Assembly (NCBI GenBank): GCA_040218145.1
Contig: JAVJQK010000021.1
Span: forward strand, 92,468 to 156,467
Source: Sandaracinaceae bacterium
GTDB lineage: Bacteria > Myxococcota_A > Polyangia > Polyangiales > Sandaracinaceae
DNA length: 64,000 nucleotides
Direction of reading: 5' to 3'
Shown here piece after piece: positions 56,641-64,000 of the stretch. Every line of letters starts with the position of its first letter. Position 1 is the first letter of the stretch. The translations under genes were made by a program, and so were the position numbers. The notes beneath the pieces are model-generated. The model was not told the origin of the DNA. It saw nothing but the letters and a program-made list of their open reading frames with translations, and did not search any database.

Positions 56641-56785
56641 ACAGCCACGACAATCACGGCCACTAGCTCTGCGCCCCCGCCCTCTCCCAATCGAGACTTC
56701 TCCGCCGCCCCGAGAACAGTCCCCCTGCGCGCGCAACGGCCCCACCCCCCGAAAAGACAACCAGTTTGTCTCCCGCCCCGCGAAA

Positions 56786-56850
56786 ACCGACAAAATGACA
56801 AACATTTAGTGACGAAAACCGGCAGACCGACAAAATGACAAACATTTAGT
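56786..56850 (+). repeat. AT-rich 25-bp direct repeat
   Basis: ACCGACAAAATGACAAACAT followed by TTAGT occurs at 56786-56810 and 56826-56850, exactly 40 bp apart. GTCATTTTTT follows the second copy and can pair with AAATGAC inside it. This A/T-rich island stands out in a GC-rich window. Possible roles are an operator pair or a replication or partition-type iteron, but two copies are too few to claim either. No gene is supported between 56640 and 57020. Confidence 0.7.
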
Positions 56851-56870
56851 CATTTTTTCGGAGCGCGCCG

Positions 56871-56939
56871 TTTGAATCACTGAAGATCAGTCTTCAAATC
56901 GCGTCCACGCGATTCGAACACTGAGGATCAGTGTTCGAA
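56871..56939 (+). repeat. Hairpin cluster 4, downstream of the nuo operon
   Basis: Three consecutive stems: TTTGAATCACTGA-AGA-TCAGTCTTCAAA (56871-56898, imperfect), AATCGCG-TCCA-CGCGATT (56897-56914) and TTCGAACACTGA-GGA-TCAGTGTTCGAA (56913-56939, perfect 12 bp). The first and third share their core (ACTGA ... TCAGT) and look like diverged copies. They lie just beyond the nuo terminator. Confidence 0.8.
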
Positions 56940-56961
56940 ACGGGCCAGCGCGATCCAGATG

Positions 56962-56996
56962 CAAAAAGGGAGAGCCTCTCTCGAGTGCTCTCCCTC
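56962..56996 (-). terminator. Rho-independent terminator of the nuo operon
   Basis: Read on the minus strand, AGGGAGAGC (56995-56987) pairs perfectly with GCTCTCCCT (56975-56967) around an 11-base loop. TTTTTGC follows (five T, 56967-56963, the first also closing the stem). It lies 25 bp beyond the nuoI stop. Confidence 0.88.
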
Positions 56997-57020
56997 TCTT
57001 CGCTCGGTGGCCGCCTCAGC

Positions 57021-57608
57021 TCAGTGGTGGCCCGCTTCGCGGGTGATCCCTGGGTGGGACGGGTCGCCCGGCTCGTGGCGCGGGTTCTCGGTCACGTAGG
57101 TCCCGTCCTGGCCCGGGATGCTCATCAGCACTTCCTTGTCGAAGATGAAGTGCTCGCGCTCGGTCGACGCCGGGACGTGGACTCCGGTGTCCATGCGGAT
57201 GGCGTCGCAGGGGCACGCCTCGACGCAGTAGCCGCAGAAGATGCAGCGCAGCTCGTCGATGACGAAGACCTTCGGGTAGCGCTCGTAGCCGTAGCGGGCG
57301 TCGCCCGGCTCGTACTCGGCCGGCTCGATGTAGATGCACTGCGCCGGGCAGGCGGTGCTGCAGCACAGACACGCCACGCAGCGGGGGCTGCCGTCGGTGC
57401 GATGCGTCAGGCGGTGCACGCCGCGGAAACGCTCCGGGTACTCGCGGACCTCGTCCGGGTACCGGACGGTCGCGATGACCTTGTTCTCTTCCTTCGAGAA
57501 CGTGTTCTTGAAGAAGCGGCTGATGGTCAGCCCCAACCCCTTCACCGCCTCGGCCACGTAGGCCTGGTCGCCGAGGGAACGCTTGGGCTTGTCGATCTTG
57601 TAGGCCAT
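57021..57608 (-). CDS. nuoI: NADH-quinone oxidoreductase subunit I
   Basis: The 195-residue ferredoxin-like subunit of complex I. Two 4Fe-4S sites, CVACLCCSTACP and CIFCGYCVEACP, carry clusters N6a and N6b. The first motif has one extra Cys (CLCC) between ligands. The C-terminal tail ends in His residues (REAGHH). It is the last gene of the operon and is followed by a terminator at 56962. The start is ATG 57608, 7 bp after nuoH. Confidence 0.96.
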   Translation of the reverse strand: MAYKIDKPKRSLGDQAYVAEAVKGLGLTISRFFKNTFSKEENKVIATVRYPDEVREYPERFRGVHRLTHRTDGSPRCVACLCCSTACPAQCIYIEPAEYEPGDARYGYERYPKVFVIDELRCIFCGYCVEACPCDAIRMDTGVHVPASTEREHFIFDKEVLMSIPGQDGTYVTENPRHEPGDPSHPGITREAGHH

Positions 57609-57615
57609 GGGTCTC

Positions 57616-59025
57616 TCAGCCTCCCTGGATCATCAGGATCACCACGCCGGTGATCAGGATGTTCGCCAGCGAGAGCGGCAGGATGATCTTCCAGCAGAGC
57701 TGCATGATCTGGTCGTAGCGGAAGCGCGGCAGGGTCCAGCGGACCTGCAGGAAGAGGAACACGAAGATGAACGTCTTCAGCAGGAACGAGCCGACGCCGA
57801 TCAGCACCACCACGACGTGGGGGAGCTGGATGTCGTAGCCGATCACCTCCGCGAAGTGGAAGCCGTCGGAGTGCAGGAAGGGCACGTCGTAGCCGCCGAA
57901 GAAGAGCACCGCGATGAGCGAGCCGCTCACGATGTGCTCCAGGAACTCGCCGGTCATGAACATGCCGAACTTGAACCCCGAGTACTCGAGGAAGTAGCCG
58001 GCGACGATCTCCGACTCACCCTCGGGCGCGTCGAAGGGGACGCGCTTCATCTCCGCGATGGCCGCGAAGAAGAAGAGGATGAAGCCGAGCGGCTGGATGA
58101 ACACGCCCCAGACGTGGTCGACCTGCCACTGCACCATGCCGTCGAGCAGCAGGGTGCCGTAGACCATGAAGCAGCCGACGAGGGTCAGGCCGAGGGTGAC
58201 CTCGTAGCTGACCATCTGGCTCGCGGCGCGGAGGCCGCCGAGGAGCGAGTACTTGTTGTCGGACGAGTAGCCCGCGATGGCCGCGCCGACGATGCCGGTG
58301 CCCGCGATGGCGAAGATGTAGAGGATGCCGACGTTCAGGTTCGCGACCTGGAGCGGGATGGTGGTGCCCATCACCGTGCCCTGCGCGATCATCTCGGGCG
58401 ACACGACGCCGAAGATGTGCAGCAGCGGGTCGCCCTCGGGGCCCCAGTAGAGGTCCGGGCCGAAGGGGATGACGGCGTAGGTCGCGAGCGCGGGGATCAG
58501 CGCGATGATCGGCGCGATGTGGAAGAGGAACTTGTCCGCGTTCGGCGGCACGAAGTCTTCCTTCCAGAACATCTTGATCGAGTCGACGGCCGGGTGGATC
58601 AGGCCGAACACGGTCAGCATGTTCCGCTTGTCCACGCTGTGCTTCACCACCCAGCTCATCGGGTAGTGGATGGCCGCGACGACGAGCGCCACGAACGCCA
58701 TCCAGAAGTACGTGTTGGCGCTCATGCCGCTCTCGGTCACCGGGCGCGAGCCCGCGAGGACCAGGAAGTACATCCCGCCGATGAAGGCGAGCGCCGCGAA
58801 GCCGAGCGAGGCGAAGCTCACCGCCTTGGCGCCCCACGCCATCGGGCCGCGGATGAACTCGGCCAGCGCCGCGGGGAGCGGGATGCCGGCGCGGACGGGA
58901 CCGACGCGGTCCTGGATCATCGAGCTCTGCCGGCGCTCCGCCCAGACGAGCAGCGGCGCGACGCCGAGCAGGAGCGCCAGGACGAAGCCGATCTTCGCGA
59001 GGGTCGAGACGAGGAGGAGAATCAT
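57616..59025 (-). CDS. nuoH: NADH-quinone oxidoreductase subunit H, extended form
   Basis: A 469-residue membrane subunit at the quinone site, longer than the usual 320-350. Family markers are AERRQSSMIQDRVGP at the start, EDFVPPNADKFLFHIAPI, and the C-terminal VPFDAPEGESEIVAGYFLEY and LFLQVRWTLPRFRYDQIM. The extra ~100 residues fall at about 65-160 (YFLVLAGSRPVTESGMSANT, then a membrane helix and KHSVDKRNMLTVF) and appear to add at least one helix pair. That insertion interrupts the region before the conserved ADK segment, so its effect on the quinone chamber is worth modelling. Confidence 0.95.
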   Translation of the reverse strand: MILLLVSTLAKIGFVLALLLGVAPLLVWAERRQSSMIQDRVGPVRAGIPLPAALAEFIRGPMAWGAKAVSFASLGFAALAFIGGMYFLVLAGSRPVTESGMSANTYFWMAFVALVVAAIHYPMSWVVKHSVDKRNMLTVFGLIHPAVDSIKMFWKEDFVPPNADKFLFHIAPIIALIPALATYAVIPFGPDLYWGPEGDPLLHIFGVVSPEMIAQGTVMGTTIPLQVANLNVGILYIFAIAGTGIVGAAIAGYSSDNKYSLLGGLRAASQMVSYEVTLGLTLVGCFMVYGTLLLDGMVQWQVDHVWGVFIQPLGFILFFFAAIAEMKRVPFDAPEGESEIVAGYFLEYSGFKFGMFMTGEFLEHIVSGSLIAVLFFGGYDVPFLHSDGFHFAEVIGYDIQLPHVVVVLIGVGSFLLKTFIFVFLFLQVRWTLPRFRYDQIMQLCWKIILPLSLANILITGVVILMIQGG

Positions 59026-59037
59026 CGGTCCTGTTCC

Positions 59038-60660
59038 TCAGCTGGCGGGAGCCGCCGGTGCGCTGGACGCCCCCGCCGCGCTGGGCAGCTTCGCGGGCAT
59101 GTCCCTGCGGACGTCGTTGAGGCGCGCGATGTCGACCGTCCAGCCGAGGTGCGCGCCGATCTCGATGAGGGTCTCCCACGCGGTCTTGATGCCGCCCGGG
59201 GCCCGGATGGCCTTCTTGAACTGCTGCGCGATGCCCTTCGCGTTGACGAAGGTGCCGCTCATCTCCGCGTCGCACGCCACCGGCACCACCACGCTGGCCG
59301 CGCTCGTGAGCGCCCCCGCGTTGCTGGTGAGGTTCACGTGCGCCGCGCCGCCCACGCCCTCGAGGTTGGCAAGCGGGGCCAGCTCCGCCTCGTTGAGCGT
59401 CGTCGACGGGCCGAGCGAGAGCACCGCGGTGACCACGCCGGACTCGACGTCCTTGACGAGGTCCTCCATCGACTTCGCCTTGCCGCCCGCGACGGCGAGC
59501 GCGCCGGCCCGGTTCGGGTTGTGGTCGCGGTGACGCAGGATGTCGTCGCCCTTCCAGTCCGGCCGGGCCGTCAGGTAGACGTGGTCGGTGCCGAAGTGCT
59601 CCTTGGCGAGCTTGTGGAGCACGTAGTTGTCCTCGCTCGCGTGCACGGCGCTGAGGACCACGGCGAGCTTGCCCTTCTCCACCTTCTCGAGGACCTTGGC
59701 CGCCGCCTGCACCGCGAGCTCGCGCGGCGCCTCGTTGACGCGGCCCCCAGCCCGCACGCGGCCGGTCAGGATCCGGTCCTCGTGGAAGCCGTGGTAGGTC
59801 ATCATGCCGTCGTCGCACATCCAGTAGGCGTTGACGGCTTCGTTGTCGCGCGGGCGCAGGCGGTAGACGCGCTGGTAGCGCGGGTCGTGATCGACCCAGC
59901 TGTTGCAGCCCGTCGCGCAGCCGTTGCAGACGCCGGGGCTGCTCTTGAGGAACCACACCCGCGCCTTGAAGCGGAAGTCGCGGCTCGTCAGCGCGCCGAC
60001 CGGGCAGACGTGCTCGGTCATCAGCGTGTAGTCGTTGTCCAGCTCGCGGCCGGGGCTGAGCACGATCTCGTTCGTGTTGCCGCGCTCGCGCATGTCGAGC
60101 ACGTGGTCGCCCGCCACCTCGTCGCAGAAGCGGATGCAGCGCGTGCACATGATGCAACGCTCGGCGTCGTAGACGATGGTCGGGCCGAAGCGCACGCCCT
60201 TGGGCTTGTGCACCGGCTCGGTGTGCTTGCGCTTGAGCTTCTTCTGCGAGGTCAGCCAGTAGTCCTGGAGCTTGCACTCGCCGGCCTGGTCGCAGATCGG
60301 GCAGTCGACCGGGTGGTTGAGGAGCAGGAACTCCTGCGTCGACTCCTGGGCCTTCAGCGCCACGTCGCTCTGCGCCGCGACCTCCATGCCCTCGCTGGCG
60401 GGGATCTGGCAGGCGGGCTGGAGCTTCGGCTTGGTCGCCTCGACGTACTCCTTCTTCTTCTCGTCCCACTTCAGGACGGGGAGCGCCATCTGGCGGCCGC
60501 TCTTGATCTCGACCAGGCACATCCGGCAGTTCGCCGCGATGCTCAGGCCGGGGTGCCAGCAGTAGTGCGGGATCTCGATCCCCGCGCGGTACGCCGCGCG
60601 GATGATCGTGTCGCCTTCCTCGAAGGGGATGTCTTGGCCGTCGAGCTTGAAGGTAGGCAT
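59038..60660 (-). CDS. nuoG: NADH-quinone oxidoreductase subunit G, short form
   Basis: A 540-residue iron-sulfur subunit. The 2Fe-2S site is C34, C45, C48, C84. The His-Cys3 site is H116, C120, C123, C129 (HPVDCPICDQAGEC). The first 4Fe-4S ligands are in CIMCTRCIRFC (169-179), and a further cluster lies in VCNGCATGC. The molybdopterin-fold part is much shorter than in E. coli (about 900 residues in all) and ends in a Pro/Ala tail. The gene follows nuoD directly; nuoE and nuoF, its usual partners in the NADH-binding arm, are absent. Confidence 0.94.
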   Translation of the reverse strand: MPTFKLDGQDIPFEEGDTIIRAAYRAGIEIPHYCWHPGLSIAANCRMCLVEIKSGRQMALPVLKWDEKKKEYVEATKPKLQPACQIPASEGMEVAAQSDVALKAQESTQEFLLLNHPVDCPICDQAGECKLQDYWLTSQKKLKRKHTEPVHKPKGVRFGPTIVYDAERCIMCTRCIRFCDEVAGDHVLDMRERGNTNEIVLSPGRELDNDYTLMTEHVCPVGALTSRDFRFKARVWFLKSSPGVCNGCATGCNSWVDHDPRYQRVYRLRPRDNEAVNAYWMCDDGMMTYHGFHEDRILTGRVRAGGRVNEAPRELAVQAAAKVLEKVEKGKLAVVLSAVHASEDNYVLHKLAKEHFGTDHVYLTARPDWKGDDILRHRDHNPNRAGALAVAGGKAKSMEDLVKDVESGVVTAVLSLGPSTTLNEAELAPLANLEGVGGAAHVNLTSNAGALTSAASVVVPVACDAEMSGTFVNAKGIAQQFKKAIRAPGGIKTAWETLIEIGAHLGWTVDIARLNDVRRDMPAKLPSAAGASSAPAAPAS

Positions 60661-60691
60661 GACTTCCTGTCGCGTTACCGGACGCGCGACC

Positions 60692-61909
60692 TCAGCGGTC
60701 GCACTCCCCGCCGATCATGTTGATGGAGCCGAAGGTCGGGATGATGTCGGCGATCATGTCGCCGGTCAGCATCTCCTTGCAGGCCGCGAGGTTGTACCAG
60801 CACGGCGGGCGGCAGCGGACGCGGTAGGGCGTGCCCGAGCCGTCGGAGACGATGAAGAAGCCGAGCTCGCCGTTGCCGCCCTCGGTGAAGCTGTAGACCT
60901 CCCCCTTCGGCGGCTTGAGGCCCTCCATCACGAGCTTGAAGTGCGCGATGGTGCCCTCGATCGAGTTGTAGACGTCCTCCTTCTCGGGGAAGACGTAGCG
61001 GACGTCGGGCGAGTTGACCGGGCCCGAGGTCGGCATCTGCTCGAGCGCCTGCCGGATGATCTTGATCGACTGGCGGAGCTCCTCGAAGCGGCAGACGAAG
61101 CGATCGTAGTTGTCGCCGTCGTGGCCGACCGGGACGTCGAAGTCGAACCGGTCGTAGAACATGTACGGGTTGGCCTTGCGGACGTCGTAGTCGACGCCGG
61201 TCGAGCGGAGCACGACGCCCGTGCAGCCCATCGCGATGGCGCGCTCCTGCGAGAGCTTCCCGACGTTCTGCGTCCGGTCGAGGAAGATCCGGTTCTTCAT
61301 CAGGAGCTTCTCGCTCTCGAGCATCGCGTGCTCGACCTCCGGGAAGATCGCGAGCACGGTGTCCGCGAGCTGCTCGGTGGGCGGCTTCGCCATGCCGCCG
61401 ATGCGGCCGAAGCTGTGCGTGAGGCGCGCGCCGGTCTCCTGCTCCAGGATGTCCCAGATCCAGTCGCGGACCTTCACGAGCCAGAGGAACGGGGTGAACG
61501 CGCCCAGCTCCATCGCCGTCGCGCCGTTGCAGGTGAGGTGGTCGCAGATGCGCGCCAGCTCTCCGAGCACGGTGCGGTAGTAGGTGCAGCGCTCGGGCAC
61601 CTCGAGGCCGATGAGCTTCTCCACCGCGAGCGCGAAGCCCACGTTGTTGAGCATCGGCGAGACGTAGTTGAGCCGATCGGCGTACGGGAACACCTGGCTC
61701 CAGGTGCCCCGCTCGCAGCTCTTCTCGAAGCCGCGGTGCAGGTAGCCCGGCTGGATGTCCACGTTCATCACGGTCTCGCCGTCGAGGTCGAGGACCATGC
61801 GGATGGTGCCGTGCATCGCGGGGTGCGACGGGCCCATGTTGAGCCGCATCGGCTCGGACGGCAGCTCGAGGCTGCCCTCGTCTTCGAGGTCTTCGTAGTA
61901 CGGCTCCAT
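60692..61909 (-). CDS. nuoD: NADH-quinone oxidoreductase subunit D
   Basis: The 405-residue 49-kDa-type subunit. MRLNMGPSHPAMHGTIRMVL, GYLHRGFEKSCE and GRIGGMAKPPTEQLADTVL match the family; the quinone-site His and Tyr regions are present, and the C-terminus is the usual GECDR. The start is ATG 61909, three bases after the nuoC stop. It is not fused to nuoC, unlike in E. coli. Confidence 0.96.
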   Translation of the reverse strand: MEPYYEDLEDEGSLELPSEPMRLNMGPSHPAMHGTIRMVLDLDGETVMNVDIQPGYLHRGFEKSCERGTWSQVFPYADRLNYVSPMLNNVGFALAVEKLIGLEVPERCTYYRTVLGELARICDHLTCNGATAMELGAFTPFLWLVKVRDWIWDILEQETGARLTHSFGRIGGMAKPPTEQLADTVLAIFPEVEHAMLESEKLLMKNRIFLDRTQNVGKLSQERAIAMGCTGVVLRSTGVDYDVRKANPYMFYDRFDFDVPVGHDGDNYDRFVCRFEELRQSIKIIRQALEQMPTSGPVNSPDVRYVFPEKEDVYNSIEGTIAHFKLVMEGLKPPKGEVYSFTEGGNGELGFFIVSDGSGTPYRVRCRPPCWYNLAACKEMLTGDMIADIIPTFGSINMIGGECDR

Positions 61910-61912
61910 CGT

Positions 61913-62608
61913 CTACTCCTCGTTCGTCGGCGAGCTGGCCGCCGCGTCGTCGACCGTGGTCTCCGTGGCGGGCTCCTTGCTGAGCATCGGGCGCTGGCCG
62001 AGCTGGACGCCGAGCGCGGGTGAGACCTGATAGTCCTCGTCCTCGAGGCGCGCCTGCCAGTCGATGCGACCCCAGGGCTGGCCCTCGTCCGGGCCGAACG
62101 GCGGCAGCTTCTCGATGCCCTCGATCTCGCGGTACGGGATGAGCGGCTGCGCCTTGGTGATCGGGTAGTCCTTGCGGAGCGGGTAGCCCTGGAACTCCTC
62201 GTACATGAGGATCCGGCGCAGGTCCGGGTGATCGCTGAAGCGGATCCCGAACATGTCGAAGATCTCGCGCTCGCCCCAGTCCGCCCCCGGCCACACGCCG
62301 ACCAGGCTCGCGAGCTCTTCGGTCTCGCCGACCTGCGTCTTGATGCGCACCCGGTGGTTCTTCGCCATCGAGCGGACCATGAGGAGCACGTCGAAGCGGG
62401 GCGCCTCGGGCTCGCGCTCGGGGTAGTCGACGGCCGTGATGTCGACGAAGTGGTCCATCGACAGATCGGGGTCGCTCTTCAAGAGCTCCGCGACGGCCTT
62501 CCAGTCCTTGCGACCGACCACCGCGCAGTCGTCGCCTCGGAAGTCGCTGGTCTCGAGGATCTTGTCCCCCAGCTCCTTCTTCAGCCGGCTGATCACCTTC
62601 TTGCTCAT
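61913..62608 (-). CDS. nuoC: NADH-quinone oxidoreductase subunit C
   Basis: The 231-residue 30-kDa-type subunit with DITAVDYPEREPEAPRFDVL, WPGADWGEREIFDMFGIRFS and HPDLRRILMYEEFQGYPLRK, all hallmark segments. A low-complexity acidic tail (about the last 35 residues) follows the conserved part. It stands as a separate gene, tightly spaced between nuoB (10 bp) and nuoD (3 bp). Confidence 0.96.
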   Translation of the reverse strand: MSKKVISRLKKELGDKILETSDFRGDDCAVVGRKDWKAVAELLKSDPDLSMDHFVDITAVDYPEREPEAPRFDVLLMVRSMAKNHRVRIKTQVGETEELASLVGVWPGADWGEREIFDMFGIRFSDHPDLRRILMYEEFQGYPLRKDYPITKAQPLIPYREIEGIEKLPPFGPDEGQPWGRIDWQARLEDEDYQVSPALGVQLGQRPMLSKEPATETTVDDAAASSPTNEE

Positions 62609-62618
62609 CGACTGGACC

Positions 62619-63293
62619 TCAGTGCTTTTCGCCGTGCGGCTGGTGCTCGCGCTGCTCGTCGCCCGCCTCGATCTGGGCGCGCGCGGGGGCGGCCTTCTCG
62701 GCCTCGAGGCGCTTCATCTCGGTCTTGCCGAGCTCGACCGTCGAGGTCTTCGCCTTCAGCTGCGCGAGCTTGGGGACGTGACGCGGCGGGACCACGAGGG
62801 GGCCCTTCTTGCCGGTCTGGATCTTCTCCTGGAGGAGCATCAGCCCGTCGAAGACGGCCTCGGGGCGCGGCGGACAGCCGGGCACGTAGACGTCGGTCGG
62901 GATGATCTTGTCCGTCCCGGGGACGGTCGTGTAGTTGTCGTAGAAGCCGCCGCACGACGCGCACGTGCCGAAGGCGAGCACCCACTTCGGGTCCGCCATC
63001 TGCTCGTAGATGCGCTTGAGCGCCGGGGCCTGCCGCTGGCTGATCGTGCCGACCACCCAGAGCAGATCGGCCTGCCGCGGCGAGAAGCGCGGGGCCTCCG
63101 CGCCGAAGCGCGCCATGTCGTAGCGCGGGCCCGCGACGCTCATGAACTCCATGCCGCAGCAGGCCGTCACGAACGGGTACTGGAACAGGGAGTACTTCTG
63201 CGCCCAGGCGAGCATGTCCTCGAGGCGGGTCGTGACGAACCCGGCGTCGAGGCCTCCGAGCATCTTCTGGCCCTTGCCGGTCACCGTTCCCAT
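62619..63293 (-). CDS. nuoB: NADH-quinone oxidoreductase subunit B
   Basis: A 224-residue subunit that carries cluster N2. Ligands C45 and C46 (TACCGMEFM), C111 (GTCASCGG) and C140 (VPGCPPRPE) are all present. The C-terminal ~55 residues are charged and His-rich at the end (QREHQPHGEKH), longer than in most NuoB. The start at ATG 63293 lies inside the nuoA 3' end (13-bp overlap). Confidence 0.96.
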   Translation of the reverse strand: MGTVTGKGQKMLGGLDAGFVTTRLEDMLAWAQKYSLFQYPFVTACCGMEFMSVAGPRYDMARFGAEAPRFSPRQADLLWVVGTISQRQAPALKRIYEQMADPKWVLAFGTCASCGGFYDNYTTVPGTDKIIPTDVYVPGCPPRPEAVFDGLMLLQEKIQTGKKGPLVVPPRHVPKLAQLKAKTSTVELGKTEMKRLEAEKAAPARAQIEAGDEQREHQPHGEKH

Positions 63294-63640
63294 TCGAGCG
63301 CTCCCTTCCGCCACGCGTAGACGAGCGTGACCACGAGCACCGCGATGAAGAGCACCATCTCCACCAGCCCGAACCAGCCGAGATCGCGGAAGCGAGCGGC
63401 CCACGGGTAGAGGAAGACGGCCTCGATGTCGAAGACGACGAAGAGGATCGCGGTGAGATAGAACTTGACGCTGAGCCGCACGTGGCGCGCGCCGTCCGAC
63501 TCCGAGCCCGACTCGTACGGGATCATCTTCTCGGGGGTCGGGTTCTTGGGACCCAGGACCGTGCTGAGGGTCCACATCAAGACGGGCACGACCACCGCGA
63601 TGGCCAGCATGATCAGGACCGGCAGATAGACCGGAAGCAT
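63281..63640 (-). CDS. nuoA: NADH-quinone oxidoreductase subunit A, first gene of the operon
   Basis: A 119-residue subunit with three membrane helices. PYESGSESDGARHVRLSVKF and FYLTAILFVVFDIEAVFLYP are family signatures; the conserved Cys of many NuoA homologs (PYECG) is Ser here. The start is ATG 63640 with AGGAGA about 11 bases upstream. The promoter should lie in 63641-63800, but no clear -35/-10 pair was seen. It overlaps nuoB. Confidence 0.95.
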   Translation of the reverse strand: MLPVYLPVLIMLAIAVVVPVLMWTLSTVLGPKNPTPEKMIPYESGSESDGARHVRLSVKFYLTAILFVVFDIEAVFLYPWAARFRDLGWFGLVEMVLFIAVLVVTLVYAWRKGALEWER

Positions 63641-63800
63641 GGTGTCGAGGCTCTCCTGCGCGGGCGCCGCGGCCGGGTGGCCGCGGCAACGTATGGGTCA
63701 CGGAGGGCAGACGGATGATGCCCCGTCCGGACCCTGAATCCGTCCGCGTTGTAGTTCGTCGTCAGAGGGGTGTCAATCACATCCGAAGGCCGAGTTGACC

Positions 63801-63998
63801 CTGTATTTTCGGGCGTTTCTCGGAAGTCCTAGGGTCAGCCGCGGTGAGGTCTAGCCCCGAATCAAGCGCTTCGCGCTTGCTCCGGGCCTAGCAATTCTAG
63901 TCAGGGGCTTTTCGCAAAAGCCCCTCGCTGCGGCGGCAAAGCCGCCTTCGCTTCACCCGAAAACGACGCGCCTGCGGCGCTTCTAGACCCAAATACAG
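63801..63998 (+). repeat. Hairpin cluster 3 bounded by an inverted repeat
   Basis: CTGTATTT (63801-63808) and AAATACAG (63991-63998) bound a segment holding four perfect stems with three-base loops: CAAGCGC-TTC-GCGCTTG (63863-63879), AGGGGCTTTT-CGC-AAAAGCCCCT (63903-63925), GGCGGC-AAA-GCCGCC (63932-63946) and GCGCC-TGC-GGCGC (63968-63980). TGACCCT (63796-63802) and AGGGTCA (63831-63837) form a further pair. CTAG occurs four times inside. It lies upstream of nuoA and may continue past the window. No gene is supported between 63641 and 64000. Confidence 0.75.
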
Positions 63999-64000
63999 GC

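Overview
This window is GC-rich throughout, with strong G/C preference at third codon positions. It looks like a chromosomal segment from a myxobacterium or a close relative (Myxococcota, perhaps Polyangia). That placement is an inference from gene content: three eukaryotic-type Ser/Thr kinases, two sigma-54 activators (one TPR-GAF, one FHA-GAF), two adjacent bactofilins, many lipoproteins (several Cys-rich), five HEAT-repeat or HEAT-like envelope proteins, and a fused PFK-2/FBPase-2. No rRNA, tRNA, CRISPR array, prophage or intact transposase gene was seen.

Layout. 1-9.1 kb: a partial lipoprotein, dsbD, two very large beta-propeller/c-type-cytochrome lipoproteins flanking a HEAT protein, and a small membrane protein. 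9.1-14.2 kb: a DUF4398-like lipoprotein, an OmpA lipoprotein, an outer-membrane-type protein and a long-chain acyl-CoA synthetase. 14.2-18.2 kb: hairpin-rich and tandem repeats, then a TPR-GAF-sigma-54 activator and a small lipoprotein. 18.2-27.8 kb: a kinase, a metzincin-motif lipoprotein, an SDR protein lacking its catalytic residues, a 58-residue microprotein, a DUF4350/MoxR/DUF58 operon interrupted by a palindromic element, and rsmA. 27.8-32.2 kb: a three-gene HEAT/propeller lipoprotein operon and PFK-2/FBPase-2. 32.3-41.3 kb: a periplasmic-binding lipoprotein, a zinc-ribbon kinase, a short-chain fatty acid transporter, a parvulin operon, a third kinase and a repeat array. 41.3-49.8 kb: the FHA sigma-54 activator, a HEAT lipoprotein, pyrE, the bactofilins, gshA and an HU-family protein. 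49.9-57 kb: a large membrane HEAT protein, a trans-sulfuration enzyme, a four-helix-bundle protein and three tandem arrays. 57-63.6 kb: a complex I operon, transcribed nuoA-B-C-D-G-H-I, without nuoE or nuoF.

The genes suggest a signal-rich Gram-negative cell that invests heavily in envelope lipoproteins. The kinases, FHA and GAF activators supply signalling. HEAT, TPR and propeller lipoproteins form periplasmic scaffolds of unknown purpose. DsbD, the cytochrome-like lipoproteins and complex I deal with redox chemistry.

The most unusual material is non-coding. Five tandem-repeat arrays and five clusters of short perfect hairpins fill most of the large intergenic gaps. Most hairpin loops are three bases long, and a majority read GNA on one strand (GAA, GCA, GGA, GTA). 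Several have the GCGAAGC apex, known as an unusually stable single-stranded DNA mini-hairpin. Two duplicated copies differ by a compensatory base-pair change. This is my best candidate for an undescribed element family.
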